The position numbers and the translations under genes were made by a program. From assembly GCF_902806685.2 (NCBI RefSeq), contig NC_048545.1, positions 6,373,852 to 6,437,851 on the forward strand: a DNA stretch of 64,000 bases, read 5' to 3'. This DNA is from Maniola hyperantus (taxonomy: Eukaryota > Arthropoda > Insecta > Lepidoptera > Nymphalidae). The notes beneath the pieces are model-generated. The model saw nothing but the letters and a program-made list of their open reading frames with translations, did no database searches and was not told the origin of the DNA. Positions 1 to 10,859 of this stretch are shown one piece after another; position 1 is the stretch's first letter, and every line of letters starts with the position of its first letter.

Positions 1-1850
1 TATAGCGAGATAACAGGCCAAGTGCAGTACTAGTACTTACTTACAAGTTGATATTTATTCGAACCCGTCTGATACGAAGACTAAAATATAGGAACAGATG
101 TTTGGGGTGAACGACCCTACACGGCCGCTCGTTCTTTGTTGCGTCTGCGCAATGAAATCAAAGGAAAAAGAAGTCCTTAATTGGGTATCAGTGAAATGCT
201 ATTGACATTGTGACAAGCAATTACTGGATTTATAGTCTTGTTCTTATAATTGTGTGATTAATTTCATTCTTCATGTTAATTTTGCCGTAAAATTTTCTTT
301 ATGGCCCTAGAAAAGGTACTACCTGCTTAAGTAATATCCAGCGGAATTCCGTATCCGGAAGAATGCATGCTTGTTGATTTATTTTAGGCGTTTTGTCCAC
401 ATACCTATACAGGAATTATGCCGCTCTTCTAACACAATATCACTATATTATACATTTTCACGTTGTAGAGGAATTTAGTTCACAAATTTCCACGCGTGAA
501 ATACCTACCGCTTGGTTTGTCCATAGCCTAAGATGTTAATAAAGCTTCACCTAATAATCGTTCACGCTCAAAAACTTCTATGTTAGGTAGGTAAAATAAG
601 TAAAATTACAGCAAAAGATAACAATATAAAATTACCTTAGATTAGATTAAGAAAAACTTAATTTTGTTTTACTTCGCGTTTTATTCCAGTCTGATAAAAG
701 GAAAAATATCACCTTTTTAGCCCGCGGTGTGGAACATCAACGTTAATAGACAGGTTGGGGGATTGAGGAGTGCCGGAGGTGATTTAAGAAAATTACATTA
801 TAAAAAGGAAAAAGAAATGAGGGGCGCGGCATCTCTCAAAGACATTATTATAGACTGCATCAATTTAAATTCAAATATAAACTCCGTCTGCCGCCTTCAG
901 TTGGGTTTTAGATATTGTAATGGCCAAAACGAATTTGATTGTTGGATATTCCCTTACTGTTAAAATGAATAGGCTCAGATGCAAGAAGATTTTAAGCAAG
1001 ATGTTATGCTAGTAAAATAAAATACTTAAAAAAATTAAGTCAGTGACGAATTAACTTACGCATTATCTTCAGATAGGTATAAATAAGCTTTTTCTTTGTC
1101 GTCTAGTGTCTATCTTCACCTAGACCTTAATTTGACGAATAAAGAGGTTCATTTCGAGAGTTGAAGTCAATAAGTAGGTAGGTACGTACCTATATATGAA
1201 ATTAAAAAAATAGCGTTTATGAATTTAACCGTGACTAAAAAAGAAACTGGTTTTTTTTCGTTGATAGAGAAATTTATTATTTCGATTTTAAAAGGTATAG
1301 GTAGATAGTAGGTGGATACCTATTATCTACTGCTGTAGCTTTTGTCAGGTAGGTAGGTAAGTATGGTTAAGTTAAAGCTAAGTTTCCTACGTATAAATCT
1401 AAGTAGAAATAAAGGTAGGTAACTAACTTATCGTAACTAAAACCCATACAATCAGTAAATACACGGATAAGTAAAAGATTTTATTACCACCTTTCCTTAA
1501 ATTGGAAACGCAGACTCGGGTCGAATCTAAGAACTAGAAGTTGGGCCGTAAAAACTTTCTTTGTTATCCGATACTATCGGGCGGAACTCTTTCATTTGGC
1601 TCAAACGCTCTGATTTCGAGGGAGAATTGCAAACTTCTAGGGTTAAATAACATTTTAACACCATCACTATAGTACTTTGTATGTACTTTATTTGTAGACA
1701 CGCGCGTATCCTAAGCAGAATAGATTTTTCTAATAAGAATCAAGATAATTACTTAAGAGGTGGTTAAGCGAGGATTAAACCGATGGAATTTACATAGGTA
1801 CCTACTTCTATATGAAAGACTATAGCTGACGCTTGGCTTTGTCTTGGTGA
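1..1850. other. Unassigned AT-rich non-coding stretch
   Basis: No convincing exon, RNA gene or transposon was seen. Short GGTA/CCTA runs appear around 1165, 1290-1370 and 1420. The part at 1500-1660 is less AT-rich and free of visible repeats. Open frames here are short and lack splice or codon signals. Confidence 0.5.
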
Positions 1851-1851
1851 A

Positions 1852-2225
1852 ATCTAAATAATATATAAAAGGAAAAGGTGCCTGACTGACTGATCTATGA
1901 ACGCAAAGCTCAAACTTAGGTACTGGACGGATCGGGCTGAAATTTTGGCATGCAGATAGCTATTATGACGTAGATATCTTTTTTTTTTTAATAGATATAG
2001 CGAGCAAACGAGCAGGCGGGTCACCTGATGTTAAGTGATTACCGCCGCCCATGAACATTCGCAGCACCAGAGCAGCCGCCGATGCGTTGCCGGCCTTTTA
2101 GGAATTTGTTGGTCCGCCCCTTGAATAACCCCATGTTATAATCTAAGTAGTGGGAACACCGCCGATGGGAGTTGGTTCCACATCTACCTACTAAAAAGGG
2201 TTTTTGAAAATTCAACCCCTAAGTG
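1852..2225 (+). repeat. Dispersed repeat R1, copy interrupted by another insertion
   Basis: The copy starts with the TATAAAAGGAAAAGGT / CTGACTGACTGATCTAT signature, followed by 'GGATCGGGCTGAAATTTTGG' and 'GACGTAGATATC'. It breaks off near 1979 and resumes near 2186 with 'GGGTTTTTGAAAATTCAACC'. The same order of motifs is uninterrupted at 46051-46286. The family looks like the 3' portion of an abundant lepidopteran retroelement, but I cannot name it with certainty. Confidence 0.7.
1979..2185 (-). repeat. LINE-like 3' end nested inside repeat R1
   Basis: A T-run (1979-1991) is followed by a GC-richer block containing 'GCGGGTCACCTGATGTTAAG', 'ATTACCGCCGCCCATGAACA' and 'GATGCGTTGCCGGCCTTTTA'. 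Read on the minus strand this is a body ending in poly(A), as expected for a truncated retroposon. It splits the R1 copy around it, so it is the younger insertion. Exact ends and target duplication are unclear. Confidence 0.6.
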
Positions 2226-2376
2226 GCCTATGCCTATGTTAGGTACTTCTGGGTAAAGTAGCTTTTTAATGGTGAAAGATTTATTAAAACCGGTTCAGTA
2301 TAGTTTCAGGATTACCTACAGACAAACAAATATGAACAAACAAATCTTTCCTCTTTGTAATATTAGTATAGATAAA
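2226..2376 (+). repeat. Dispersed repeat R3 tail
   Basis: The block carries 'GGTGAAAGATTTATTAAAAC', 'CGGTTCAGTATAGTTTCAGG', repeated ACAAACAAAT and 'TTTGTAATATTAGTATAGAT'. The same motif order occurs at 23575-23700 and 24061-24405. It is probably the 3' terminus of an abundant retroelement. Confidence 0.6.
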
Positions 2377-2985
2377 AGTGGGTTATTTACATTCTTCAAA
2401 ACCGCCTTAACCATATTTTAATATATCCGTACCTACCTATTCCGTAGACGTTATAATTACAAGGTGCCTGGATTCCTTAGCCGCGGGCTGCAATTACAAA
2501 ATATTCCCGAGCGATCCAATTAAAACGTTTATCCGCAAAATTCCGAGCCTCGGGAACTTTCCAGATTCCCCTCTGCCAGCAGTAATGACTTCGCGAATTC
2601 TTTGGATTTCTCTCGCTTGCCAACTGCAATGTATTTACCTACCTACTTTATTCTCATTTGAATTGAAACGCTTACCGAAAATTTCCTGTTTGTATAGAGT
2701 ACAATCCAAATACACTTCTTTGAGTATTAAAATACTCTTCCGTGTTTGACCACGAATTCATAGGTAGGTACCTACTACCTACTCATAAAAGTTTGAAAAA
2801 AGCCTAGGTAGGTTTAGATAGGTATACTTACATTACATTAGTGGCTTAAGAAATACCCTCTCATAATCCCAAAGGCGTCAGTCTGAACACGAACCAACGT
2901 TAACTAAGAGTAATAATATAAAACAATATGAGCCTTGCTTAAGAGTGCGCACCCCGAGAATAAATGGATTACTTATGTCCGCGGT

Positions 2986-2999
2986 GCGCCATCTAGCGG
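2986..2999. promoter_or_regulatory. CTCF-like motif
   Basis: The sequence GCGCCATCTAGCGG fits the reverse complement of the animal CTCF core (roughly SCGCCMYCTASYGG). It lies in a GC-rich patch, 'TGCGCCATCTAGCGGGGGGC', in otherwise AT-rich DNA. A motif match alone does not show binding, and similar words occur in lepidopteran repeats. Confidence 0.3.
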
Positions 3000-5808
3000 G
3001 GGGCGCGCGGACTGTATGAGTTATTGTTATTGCACGGATTTCCCCGCTTCCGATATGTTTTCACTTACACCCCTCTTGTACGGAAACTCATAAAAATCTA
3101 AACGAAATATTCTATTGAGTTGTTCGTGTTTTAAAATACAAATGACTTGGGTGAATTCCATAGGAATTACATAGGATTGTTAATTTAATCTTTTTTGATT
3201 AAGTAAGCATTAGGTACATTGAGGATGGCAGTGTAGCCTCAAAGTAGCATCTATAATGTCCTATATAGCGGCTGTTATGTGATTCCAGCTCAATCTTAGA
3301 ATACCAGAGCTTAAACTAATGATTTTTATACATAGGTATATAGGTATTTAGGTAGTAGGAAAACTACCTATTTAGAATATAGTCAGATCTTACCATACGG
3401 TCTACTACGTACCTAGTTATACGAGTAGTGAGCTCATGAGCTGGCACCTTCTATAAAGTTATACTTCTAATGAGAGTGACAATGCATTATCTAAGAAACC
3501 GCTTTCTTCTAATTGTACCGGTTTCACTCACAAGTAAGGAAAGTAGGCAGCTTATTATCTCGTATCGTAAAGATGTTCGTCGACAGACGTAGGTATATCA
3601 CATCGCCTCTCGGAACACCCGCGTTGAACGCTACCAGCTTTTGATTGCCTTATCGCTATGTAGATTAATTAGTTAGGTACTTACTAATTAGGTACCTAGC
3701 GCAAAGGATCTGCCTGGCTGTTCAGCGTGGAGATGCAGCTAGTACCTACTTATTCTTGGTACCATTAACAGTTTCAATAGAAAAGATTACCTACTGGTAG
3801 GTATTAGGTACCTACATAACTAATAGATACCTACATTTAATTATAATATTATTAGGTATGTTAGATTTCGAAAATTATAGCACAATCACTGTAAATAATC
3901 GGTAATAATATTACAGTCAGTGTGTTTGAAGGGTAGATAGGTGGTAGTTTACGAAACGTAATTATTTACTTACTACCTATAGGTACCTACTGAATAAAAA
4001 ATGTTTAAAAATATACGCACGAATAAAATCTACCTACTTACCCACCTACATACTTAGATCTATTACACTTAAGTACCACGTTAATAACTTGCATTGTTTG
4101 ACATTCAAACACGACATATACATTTCGCCGTCGTTAACTCGTATTACAAACAAAAGGTTTAAGTAGGTAATCACCGAATAATTAATAACTTGTTCACATG
4201 CGAATTCACTTTACGATAAATTAAGTCGTCGTAAAGTTAATTAAGGCCGGCCCGTATGAAGCTTTTTGAAATAAAACTATGTAAAAGACCACACACTGCG
4301 AAATACGATTGAGTAGTTAATTTTTTTAATAATTTTATCAGACATCCTTTAGGTATCATATTAAATATGGAGGTAATAAAAATATTTAGAATAATCTTTA
4401 TATTAATTTTTGTGCAAAATTAAAAATAATAATTACCTACTTATTTATTTTTTGTAATCCACTTAAATATAAATTTAAGCATTACCTACCTACTTAGTCT
4501 GTTTTAAAGATGTGAATTGTACTTAAAATAATAATAAAATCCTTAAAGTAGGTAGGTAGTACTTTATTATGATGATTTAAAATATATTATAATAATTAGG
4601 TATAATATGTATTATATAAGTATACCTATATTATATTAGATCTACTACCTGCCTAATACCTACATAAGAAAATGCATACCTAGCTGCATTATTAATGCAG
4701 TTTCAAATTTTTCAAGTTCTCTTATAGGTATATCAAAATACGCATTTAATATTCATAAAGATTCTCATACAAGAAGATCTCTATCATAACATGAAAATAA
4801 TTAACTCTACAAAACACGAGCAAAACAGCTAAGTTTTTTTCTAATTGTATCTGCTTATAATAGTAATGAAACTAAACTTAGATATGTATCTGTTAATTGC
4901 TTAGGTTAAGTTAACATTAGTTATCACCATTTATTGTGTTCATAATTATTTTGTTAATGCTTAGTACGTATCTAAGTATAGGTAGGTACATACCTACCTA
5001 CCTAGGTAACTTCTACTTTAATTAAGCAGTGAGCTTAAAGTTTATCGAGCATTAAAATAAAGCAGTCCAGCAGTGTAGGTATATATGAAAAAAATTGAAA
5101 TAATAAGTTATAAAATATATATATATATATATACCAAGGTATTACCTACCTAAGGCCTACGACTTCATTCGCGTGGTTGTTAAAAATTTCGTGAGAACTC
5201 TCTTTGGACCGTGAAAAGTGCAGACAGTCAGACATACTTTCTCATTTATACTATAGAAAAGAGTAGGTACCTACCTATAGGTATGGGTGGATGGATGGAT
5301 GTATCGCGACCGAAGTCACGGGCTAGCGCCAGTTAATAATATTTTTTTAAATACTGGCATCTAGGAAAGAAAACCTAATCTATTAAATAAGTACCTAAGT
5401 TAAAATAATATATATAATACCTATGTAGATTTCCTCGGCCGTCCTTCGCCATCTGGTTTTCAATCTTGTCACAAGGCATTTGGCGACATGCCAGCCATCG
5501 CAAGCGCATGCTGTCATATTTACTTTTATTACAAAAATAAGCGGAAATAACACAAACATGACCGAAATATATTTTAAATATTATTGCACAGCACACTACT
5601 TTCACGGTTAAAATCTAAAACTGCACTGACTGCGTCTACGCTTTCTCTTTGCTGGCAAAAAACTAATTTGAATTTTCATACAAAATTGGGTCAGCACACT
5701 ACAATAATTATTCTAGGAAGTTTAGCTTTATTGCTACATTGTACCAACTGGCACAGGGTCATTTCCATATGTTTGATAGACATCTTTAGAAGATGTTTTG
5801 TGTTAGAT

Positions 5809-5877
5809 TACCAATAGGTAGATACCTAAGTATTTGTACCTCTTCGTTAGGTAGGTATAGGTATCTACCTATTGGTA
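5809..5877. repeat. Perfect 20-bp inverted repeat with 29-nt loop
   Basis: The arm TACCAATAGGTAGATACCTA at 5809-5828 is exactly complementary to 5858-5877. The arms contain GGTA/CCTA words, but the TTGG ends are not explained by tetranucleotide expansion alone. Confidence 0.75.
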
Positions 5878-6201
5878 AAACATATTTTTTTACTAAACGT
5901 CAATAAAAATAATCACGAGTACCTATATTTAAAATTATTACAATGATTGTCAATTTACGAGTTAATTACAGAATAGTTATAGAATAGGACCTACCTACTT
6001 ACTTAGGTACCTATAAGTTATAGGTAAGTAATTTAAAAGTTTTGCAAAAAACCCGGCTAGGGTTGGCACTGCATCAGGTTTGGTGTTTATTACGTGTTTT
6101 TTTTTCACATTTGAAAATGACGCAATACAGTGGTGGTTGTACCTATTGAATTTGTTAAAAAAAAATTTAGAGCTAGTGTAACTCGGGACGATAAAATGTT
6201 A

Positions 6202-6389
6202 CGCGGCAGAAAGTAATGTAAATCGACCTTTAGAAGGAGATAGCAGATTAGTAGTAGAGCATTGTCTCTGTCGTTGAGATCGACAAAACGTCATATACTA
6301 AGTACTTATAGGTATGAGTGATAGAGACGACTCTACAACGCCGAAATGTCATTCTAAAGGCCGATGTAGCTACATTACTTTCTGCCGCA
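6202..6389. mobile_element. TA-flanked MITE, family M1 copy 1
   Basis: A 188-bp inverted-repeat element is flanked by TA at 6200-6201 and 6390-6391. The outer 18 bp after the first base match perfectly (GCGGCAGAAAGTAATGTA and its complement), and pairing continues imperfectly inward through CTTTAGAA and TCTCTGTCG. It carries no coding capacity. TA target use and short TIRs point to a Tc1/mariner-type non-autonomous element. It aligns along its length with 33447-33621. Confidence 0.8.
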
Positions 6390-6575
6390 TAAGGATTCTA
6401 AATATTACCCCATGCATCCAAATCGGTTCAGGCATTTAGGTAGAAGTTATGGTGGAATAAAGCAGCTCAGATTCAAGCTCTCCTGAAAACTTCGATAAAA
6501 CTTTTTTTGGGTCGTGTAAAAATCTCTCAAGTGCGTGAAAACTCATAAGAAAAAATTTGGTTAGTAGGAGATAGG

Positions 6576-6615
6576 TTTAGTTACTTAGGTACCTATAGGT
6601 ACCTAAGTAACTAAA
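6576..6615. repeat. Perfect 40-bp palindrome without spacer
   Basis: The half TTTAGTTACTTAGGTACCTA is followed immediately by its exact reverse complement. The centre is built of GGTACC words, but the TTTAGTTAC ends extend the symmetry beyond the tetranucleotide tract. It could form a cruciform. Confidence 0.8.
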
Positions 6616-7035
6616 AACAAAATGCCTTACCTACTCAGTACTAACTTACTTAGGTACGTACTTATCTGGTTTTCCAAAAAATGTGCAAGAAATCTTATAA
6701 TATTAATTTTGAAATATCTTTTTAACAAGGTTTCACTCGAGAGGTTAGGTAAACTATTTTATTTTTTCTATTCACGCTTTTCATGTTGAGAAAATATTTA
6801 AAAATAATATAAATAGCTATGCCTCTATTGTAGCAGTCTTTAAGTTTCTACCTTACATACCTACCTATAGTTTTTATAGTTTATTTTTAAAATGGTAGAC
6901 GGACAGATGGACAGATAAAGATAAATATTAAATAGCTAGGAAAGTTATATTTTTTTCTGGTAGTGCAGACACAAAGCTTGCAATGATTTTCGTTTTTGAG
7001 CTTTGCTCTACCCCAAATACATTAAATGCTGAATA

Positions 7036-7049
7036 ACGCCCTCTAGCGG
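7036..7049. promoter_or_regulatory. CTCF-like motif
   Basis: ACGCCCTCTAGCGG matches the reverse-complement CTCF core (CGCCMYCTASYGG). It sits in a repeat-free stretch next to a GC-rich palindromic word 'CTTCGAAGCTCCGGAGCTTT'. Functional status is unknown. Confidence 0.3.
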
Positions 7050-8561
7050 AATAGTCCTGAACTTTTACAAGCTTCGAAGCTCCGGAGCTTTGGTAGATAC
7101 AATAATATGCGTTGCAGGCAAGAATCAGCCAGCTTTCTACCTCTAAGTACTTTTAGGTAGGTAAGTAGGTAGGTAGGTACATTATTATTTAGGTACTTAC
7201 CTAAGCACCTCAGGTATTACCAAATCTATTCGTAGTGATAGTAGGCAAGTTCCTACGTCAAATTAATTGCTTAAACCAACTTATAAGTAGGTACCTACCT
7301 AGTTTTCCATTTTCATTTCAACCAAAACGCGTGGCTAGGGTAGCGAGATTAAAAAGTCTCAAAGAAAGCGTTAGATAGGAAGATTTCTTTACTATTTTGG
7401 AATGTAAATTCAAACGGCTTAGATTTTTTTCACTAAATCGGCCTTTTATTTAGGTAGGTATTAGGTATTCTATGCTTTTCTCACCTGTTAATATTTCCCA
7501 AAATTAAATACACAATCATAACTAGACGATGATCCAATTTTTCATTTTATTTCATACTTATCAATAGCTAAAAAATTCTCAGGCCAGACCTTATTTTAGA
7601 TATTATGTATTTTTGTAAACAATATTTCAGGGTAGAGCAAATGGTCCTTTGGAAGTGAGCTTTATTTCTGTTGAACAGCGCCATCTGTGTGCTGCTCATA
7701 GAACTAAATGATCATCACTTGTGTAGCAGACGTCGTCAACCTTTTGCACTTATTACAAGTTCAAAATAAAATATAATAGTAGGTTTTCTTTTGACTCTAA
7801 CGAAACGTTGTTAAAGTAAACGTCAATAGGACGTAGTAGGTATCCTACATGTTTTATCTACAACATGCTTGAAACCACTTATTGCTCTTAATTTTTACTT
7901 GTAGGTAAAATAACCAAAAAAAAACAATAGGTAAACTAACTATAAAATTTATAGTTGGTACAAAATATAGAATAGGTAAGTACTTAATAGGCATATCTAT
8001 TTATTTAGAAACAGCTATATTTCTTCATAAGTAGGTACCTAATTGCAGTACCTACTTCTAGTAATGAATGAACTTTATAACTGTAGAGGTTATAAAGTTT
8101 ACTCGATACTAGTTGATGCCTGCGACTTCGTCTGCGTGGATATAAAATAACCAAAGATTTACAACACCTGTCCTGTGGACCCTCCCTTTTCAAGTAAGAT
8201 AGAACTCACACATAAACAATTTGCATGTGTGGTCGAGAATTTCAGGTGCCATACCCGTTTTCATCGACGCCATGTTTGTTTATCTACTATCTCATTCTAT
8301 CTCGAAGAAAGCTATATGTGTCACATGAGGTAAAGAATGTAGTGCCATCTCCTTTGTGTATTGATAGTAGATTGGATTCATTTGTGATTTGAGAGGGGAA
8401 TGAAAAATTTAAAAGCGTCGCATGGCGGAGCTTTCAATGCATTCTTGCTGGAGTATTTTTGATTATGGCGCCGAATAAATTTGATAGGAGTGATCAAATA
8501 AGAATAACTTTAGTTTTCTTAGGATTTTACTAGTAGAGCTTTTGTTTTGGGTCATCTACCT

Positions 8562-8932
8562 CCGACGACTACTACTATCGACGACCTCCCTGGCGCAGTG
8601 GTGAGCGCTGTGGTCTTAATAGTGGGAGGTCTCGGGTTCGATTCCTGGCAGGGGTTTGGAATTTTATAATTTCTAAATTTCTGGTCTGGTCTGGTGGGAG
8701 GCTTTGGCCGTGGCTAGTTACCACCCTACCGGCAAAGCCGTGCCGCCAAGCGATTTAGCGTTCCGGTACGATGCCGTGTAGAAACCAAAGGGGTACTAAT
8801 GGGTTTAATAAAAACTGCCATACCCCTTCCAGGTTAGCCCGCTATCATCTTAGACTGCATCATCACTTACCACCAGGTGAGATTGCAGTCAAGGGCTAAC
8901 TTGTACCTATCTGAAAAAAAATATAAAAAAAA
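8562..8932 (+). mobile_element. SINE-A, full-length tRNA-derived SINE
   Basis: The tRNA-like head has an A box (TGGCGCAGTGG, 8591-8601) and a B box (GGTTCGATTCC, 8635-8645). It is followed by a conserved body ('GGGAGGCTTTGGCCGTGGCT', 'CAAAGCCGTGCCGCCAAGCG') and a 3' tail 'CTTAGACTGCATCATCACTT' ending in A-rich sequence. ATCTACCT occurs on both sides (8554-8561 and 8933-8940) and may be the target duplication. RNA polymerase III would read it from the internal promoter. The 3' tail matches that of the LINE at 10537-10830, which probably supplied its mobilisation machinery. Partial copies lie at 38142, 47841 and 62719. Confidence 0.88.
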
Positions 8933-8939
8933 ATCTACC

Positions 8940-9630
8940 TTTACCTACCTTCGTTATTAGGTAGGTACCTACAATAGGTACGAAACTTTCAAACGGTTTT
9001 CTTGAGATGTAGCAGTTATAAAAAGCTCAGACAATTATTTTGTTACAAAACTGTACCTATCTAACTCTCAATATTTAAAATAATATCAAAATGTGATGTA
9101 GATTGTAGGTATTTAATTAATAATAGGTAGGTGGGTACATTAGGTAGGTAGGTATTTATTTACCTTTAAGGCAACGTTTTCCGTCGTTTTAATTGAATCT
9201 TCGTATTTAATCCATCTTGATGAGATCTGTAACAATAAGATGAATGAATTAAAAAATGCCTAAGAAAAAAATTTAAACTGTAACGGATTCTTGGAGAGCT
9301 TTATCCAATATACTTAGGTACTTAATATCTACCTAATACCTACCTAGGCAGGAATCTATAGGTATACCTGAAGAATTTCTTTCTGAGAAAAATTAGGTAG
9401 CTACCTAGGTAGGTACTTAGGCAGTTATTAGGTCTTACTTAGGGTAGGTAAATTTTTAGAAGGTACAACTAGGAATAAGTAAGTAGGTACCTACTATATT
9501 ATTTTTATTCAAATAGGTAGGTACCTACCTACCTAAATTTTTACAATTACTTAGTGCTTTTGAATCGTCAATTGAATATAGGTAGGCAGGTACCTAGGTA
9601 CCTACTATTTCGTTACCTACTACTGCCTGT
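8940..9630. other. Dense GGTA/CCTA microsatellite region
   Basis: Almost continuous short runs of GGTA, GTAG and CCTA surround palindromic GGTACC junctions, especially at 9310-9610. No gene or transposon boundary was identified. Confidence 0.6.
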
Positions 9631-9633
9631 ATC

Positions 9634-9636
<3 letters not shown>

Positions 9637-9712
<76 letters not shown>

Positions 9713-9872
9713 ATATTAGCCATGTTAAATGACTAATATTCCCCTTTCCTCTCCAATTAAGCGTCAGGCTTGTGCTAGGAGTAGGTACGACAATAGTGCA
9801 ACGGGCGGGGTTTGAACCGTCGACCTTTCGGTTTTCAGTCCACTCCTCTACCGGTTGAGCTATTGAGGCTCT
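9637..9872 (-). mobile_element. SINE-D copy with 71-nt poly(A) tail
   Basis: Read on the minus strand, a tRNA-like head (A-box-like AGCTCAACCGGTAGAG, B-box-like GGTTCAAACC) precedes a body containing 'GGGGAATATTAGTCATTTAA'. It ends in an uninterrupted homopolymer, seen on the plus strand as 71 T at 9637-9707. The very long pure tail suggests recent insertion or later expansion. A second, older copy with a short tail lies at 58357-58534. The poly-lysine open frame across this element is not a gene. Confidence 0.85.
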
Positions 9873-9909
9873 AAGCCTAATGCCTTTCCTACTGAGAAGA
9901 ACCAGCAAG

Positions 9910-10536
9910 AAACGCGGCGGTTGCTCTTTTCAGATATCTACTTGTAGGTAGGTATCTACCTATCTATAAATAAATCAAATCAAATTAAATGGTTTTTCAA
10001 AATAGGTAATAAATTACACTCTTTTAAAGTCAGTTGTTGCATTTGTAAGATGATATACCTATAAGTATAGTGGTGATATTAATAGACTATCCAATCCACG
10101 TGGAGCCGCATCGATGGCGATACAATTTACGATAAAAATGTGGTTGGATCGTAAGAGAGCTTACCTACTTACCTACCTATCCATTATCGACATTTTTTAT
10201 AGCCACTTATGTTTGTTTCAACTAAACACACGTTTACCAACTAAAAGAAAGCCCACCGTTTCAGAGCGGCTATAAATTTACCGCCATTAATATTTGCTTA
10301 ACTTACCATAAACCAGCCGGGCTCCCAGCTTCGAGCCAATGTGCACTTAGCAAAGATTATCTCGCTATGTGGCGGTAAATAATGTATGTTAGTGCACAAA
10401 CAGGTTTTATTTATTGACCTGCTTGCTACGAGGCACAGCTGCGCTTTAAACATGACTAGTAGGTACAACAAGGCAACGACGACACATAGATATCAAGTAG
10501 GTAGGCGTACCTAATACTTACATACATAGGCATAGC
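9910..10536. other. Unassigned stretch
   Basis: Repeat-free DNA at 10075-10470 contains 'GAGCCGCATCGATGGCGATA' and 'AACCAGCCGGGCTCCCAGCT'. A minus-strand donor-like TTTATG|GTAAGT near 10307 lacks a good acceptor, so no exon is called. Confidence 0.4.
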
Positions 10537-10830
10537 TTTTTTTTGATTCATTATAGGCAAACGCTTGACCACAATCACACTTGATGGGAAGTAATGATGT
10601 GGTCTAAGATGGGACGCGTTTTCCTATAGAAGATGCCTATTTACTTTTGTTTTAAAGATACCCGGGTTGTATTTGGTAGGAAACACATATCGTGGAAGAG
10701 TATTCCAAACGTTAGCCATGTGTATGAGGAATGATGACGCAAAACGTTTCGTGCGTGTAGATGGGATGTCAACGACATAGGGATGGCAACTCGTCCGACG
10801 TCTTGCGGTTCGGTGGTAATTTATCACAAA
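10537..10830 (-). pseudogene. 5'-truncated LINE: reverse-transcriptase ORF C-terminus and 3' tail
   Basis: The minus-strand frame ending at 10624 reads INYHRTARRRTSCHPYVVDI, then FLIHMANVWNTLPRYVFPTK and a C-terminal VNRHLL. This pattern (R-T...HP-Y-V, W-N-LP--VFP--Y----FK--VN-HL) is the extreme C-terminus of a Jockey/CR1-like insect LINE ORF2; I know it as a family pattern and have not searched for it. About 85 nt of 3' UTR follow, ending in an A-run (T-run 10537-10544 on the plus strand). Only about 67 codons remain, so the element is dead on arrival. The 3' UTR resembles the SINE-A tail (8843-8932). Confidence 0.8.
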
Positions 10831-10859
10831 ATACTAAACATGTACACAGAAATGGTATC

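Larger units (their letters stand above)
2380..6199. other. Non-coding stretch rich in GGTA/CCTA runs
   Basis: No gene was found. The parts at 2460-2640 and 2940-3060 are repeat-free and relatively GC-rich. Most of the remainder is AT-rich with many GGTA/CCTA tracts (3340-3420, 3660-3850, 4540-4690, 4980-5010). An (AT)n run lies near 5115-5133. A frame at 5584-5817 shows no splice context or recognisable domain. Confidence 0.5.
6400..8560. other. Unassigned stretch, no gene found
   Basis: AT-rich DNA with GGTA runs at 7155-7210, 7280 and 7450. 6430-6560, 6940-7130, 7600-7760 and 8200-8560 look unique. A fragment near 8110-8145 ('GCGACTTCGTCTGCGTGGAT') is a decayed R2-type repeat. No exon could be supported. 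Confidence 0.5.

Noticed and set aside
9310..9610. CRISPR-like array of short repeats
   Set aside because: The repeats are GGTA/CCTA microsatellite words without uniform spacers, in a eukaryotic genome.
9594..9908. 104-codon open frame with poly-lysine
   Set aside because: It is the translation of the SINE-D poly(A) tail and body.
10260..10345. Possible minus-strand exon ending TTTATG|GTAAGT
   Set aside because: The only nearby acceptor (ATCTTTGCTAAG) is weak and all frames are too short to judge.
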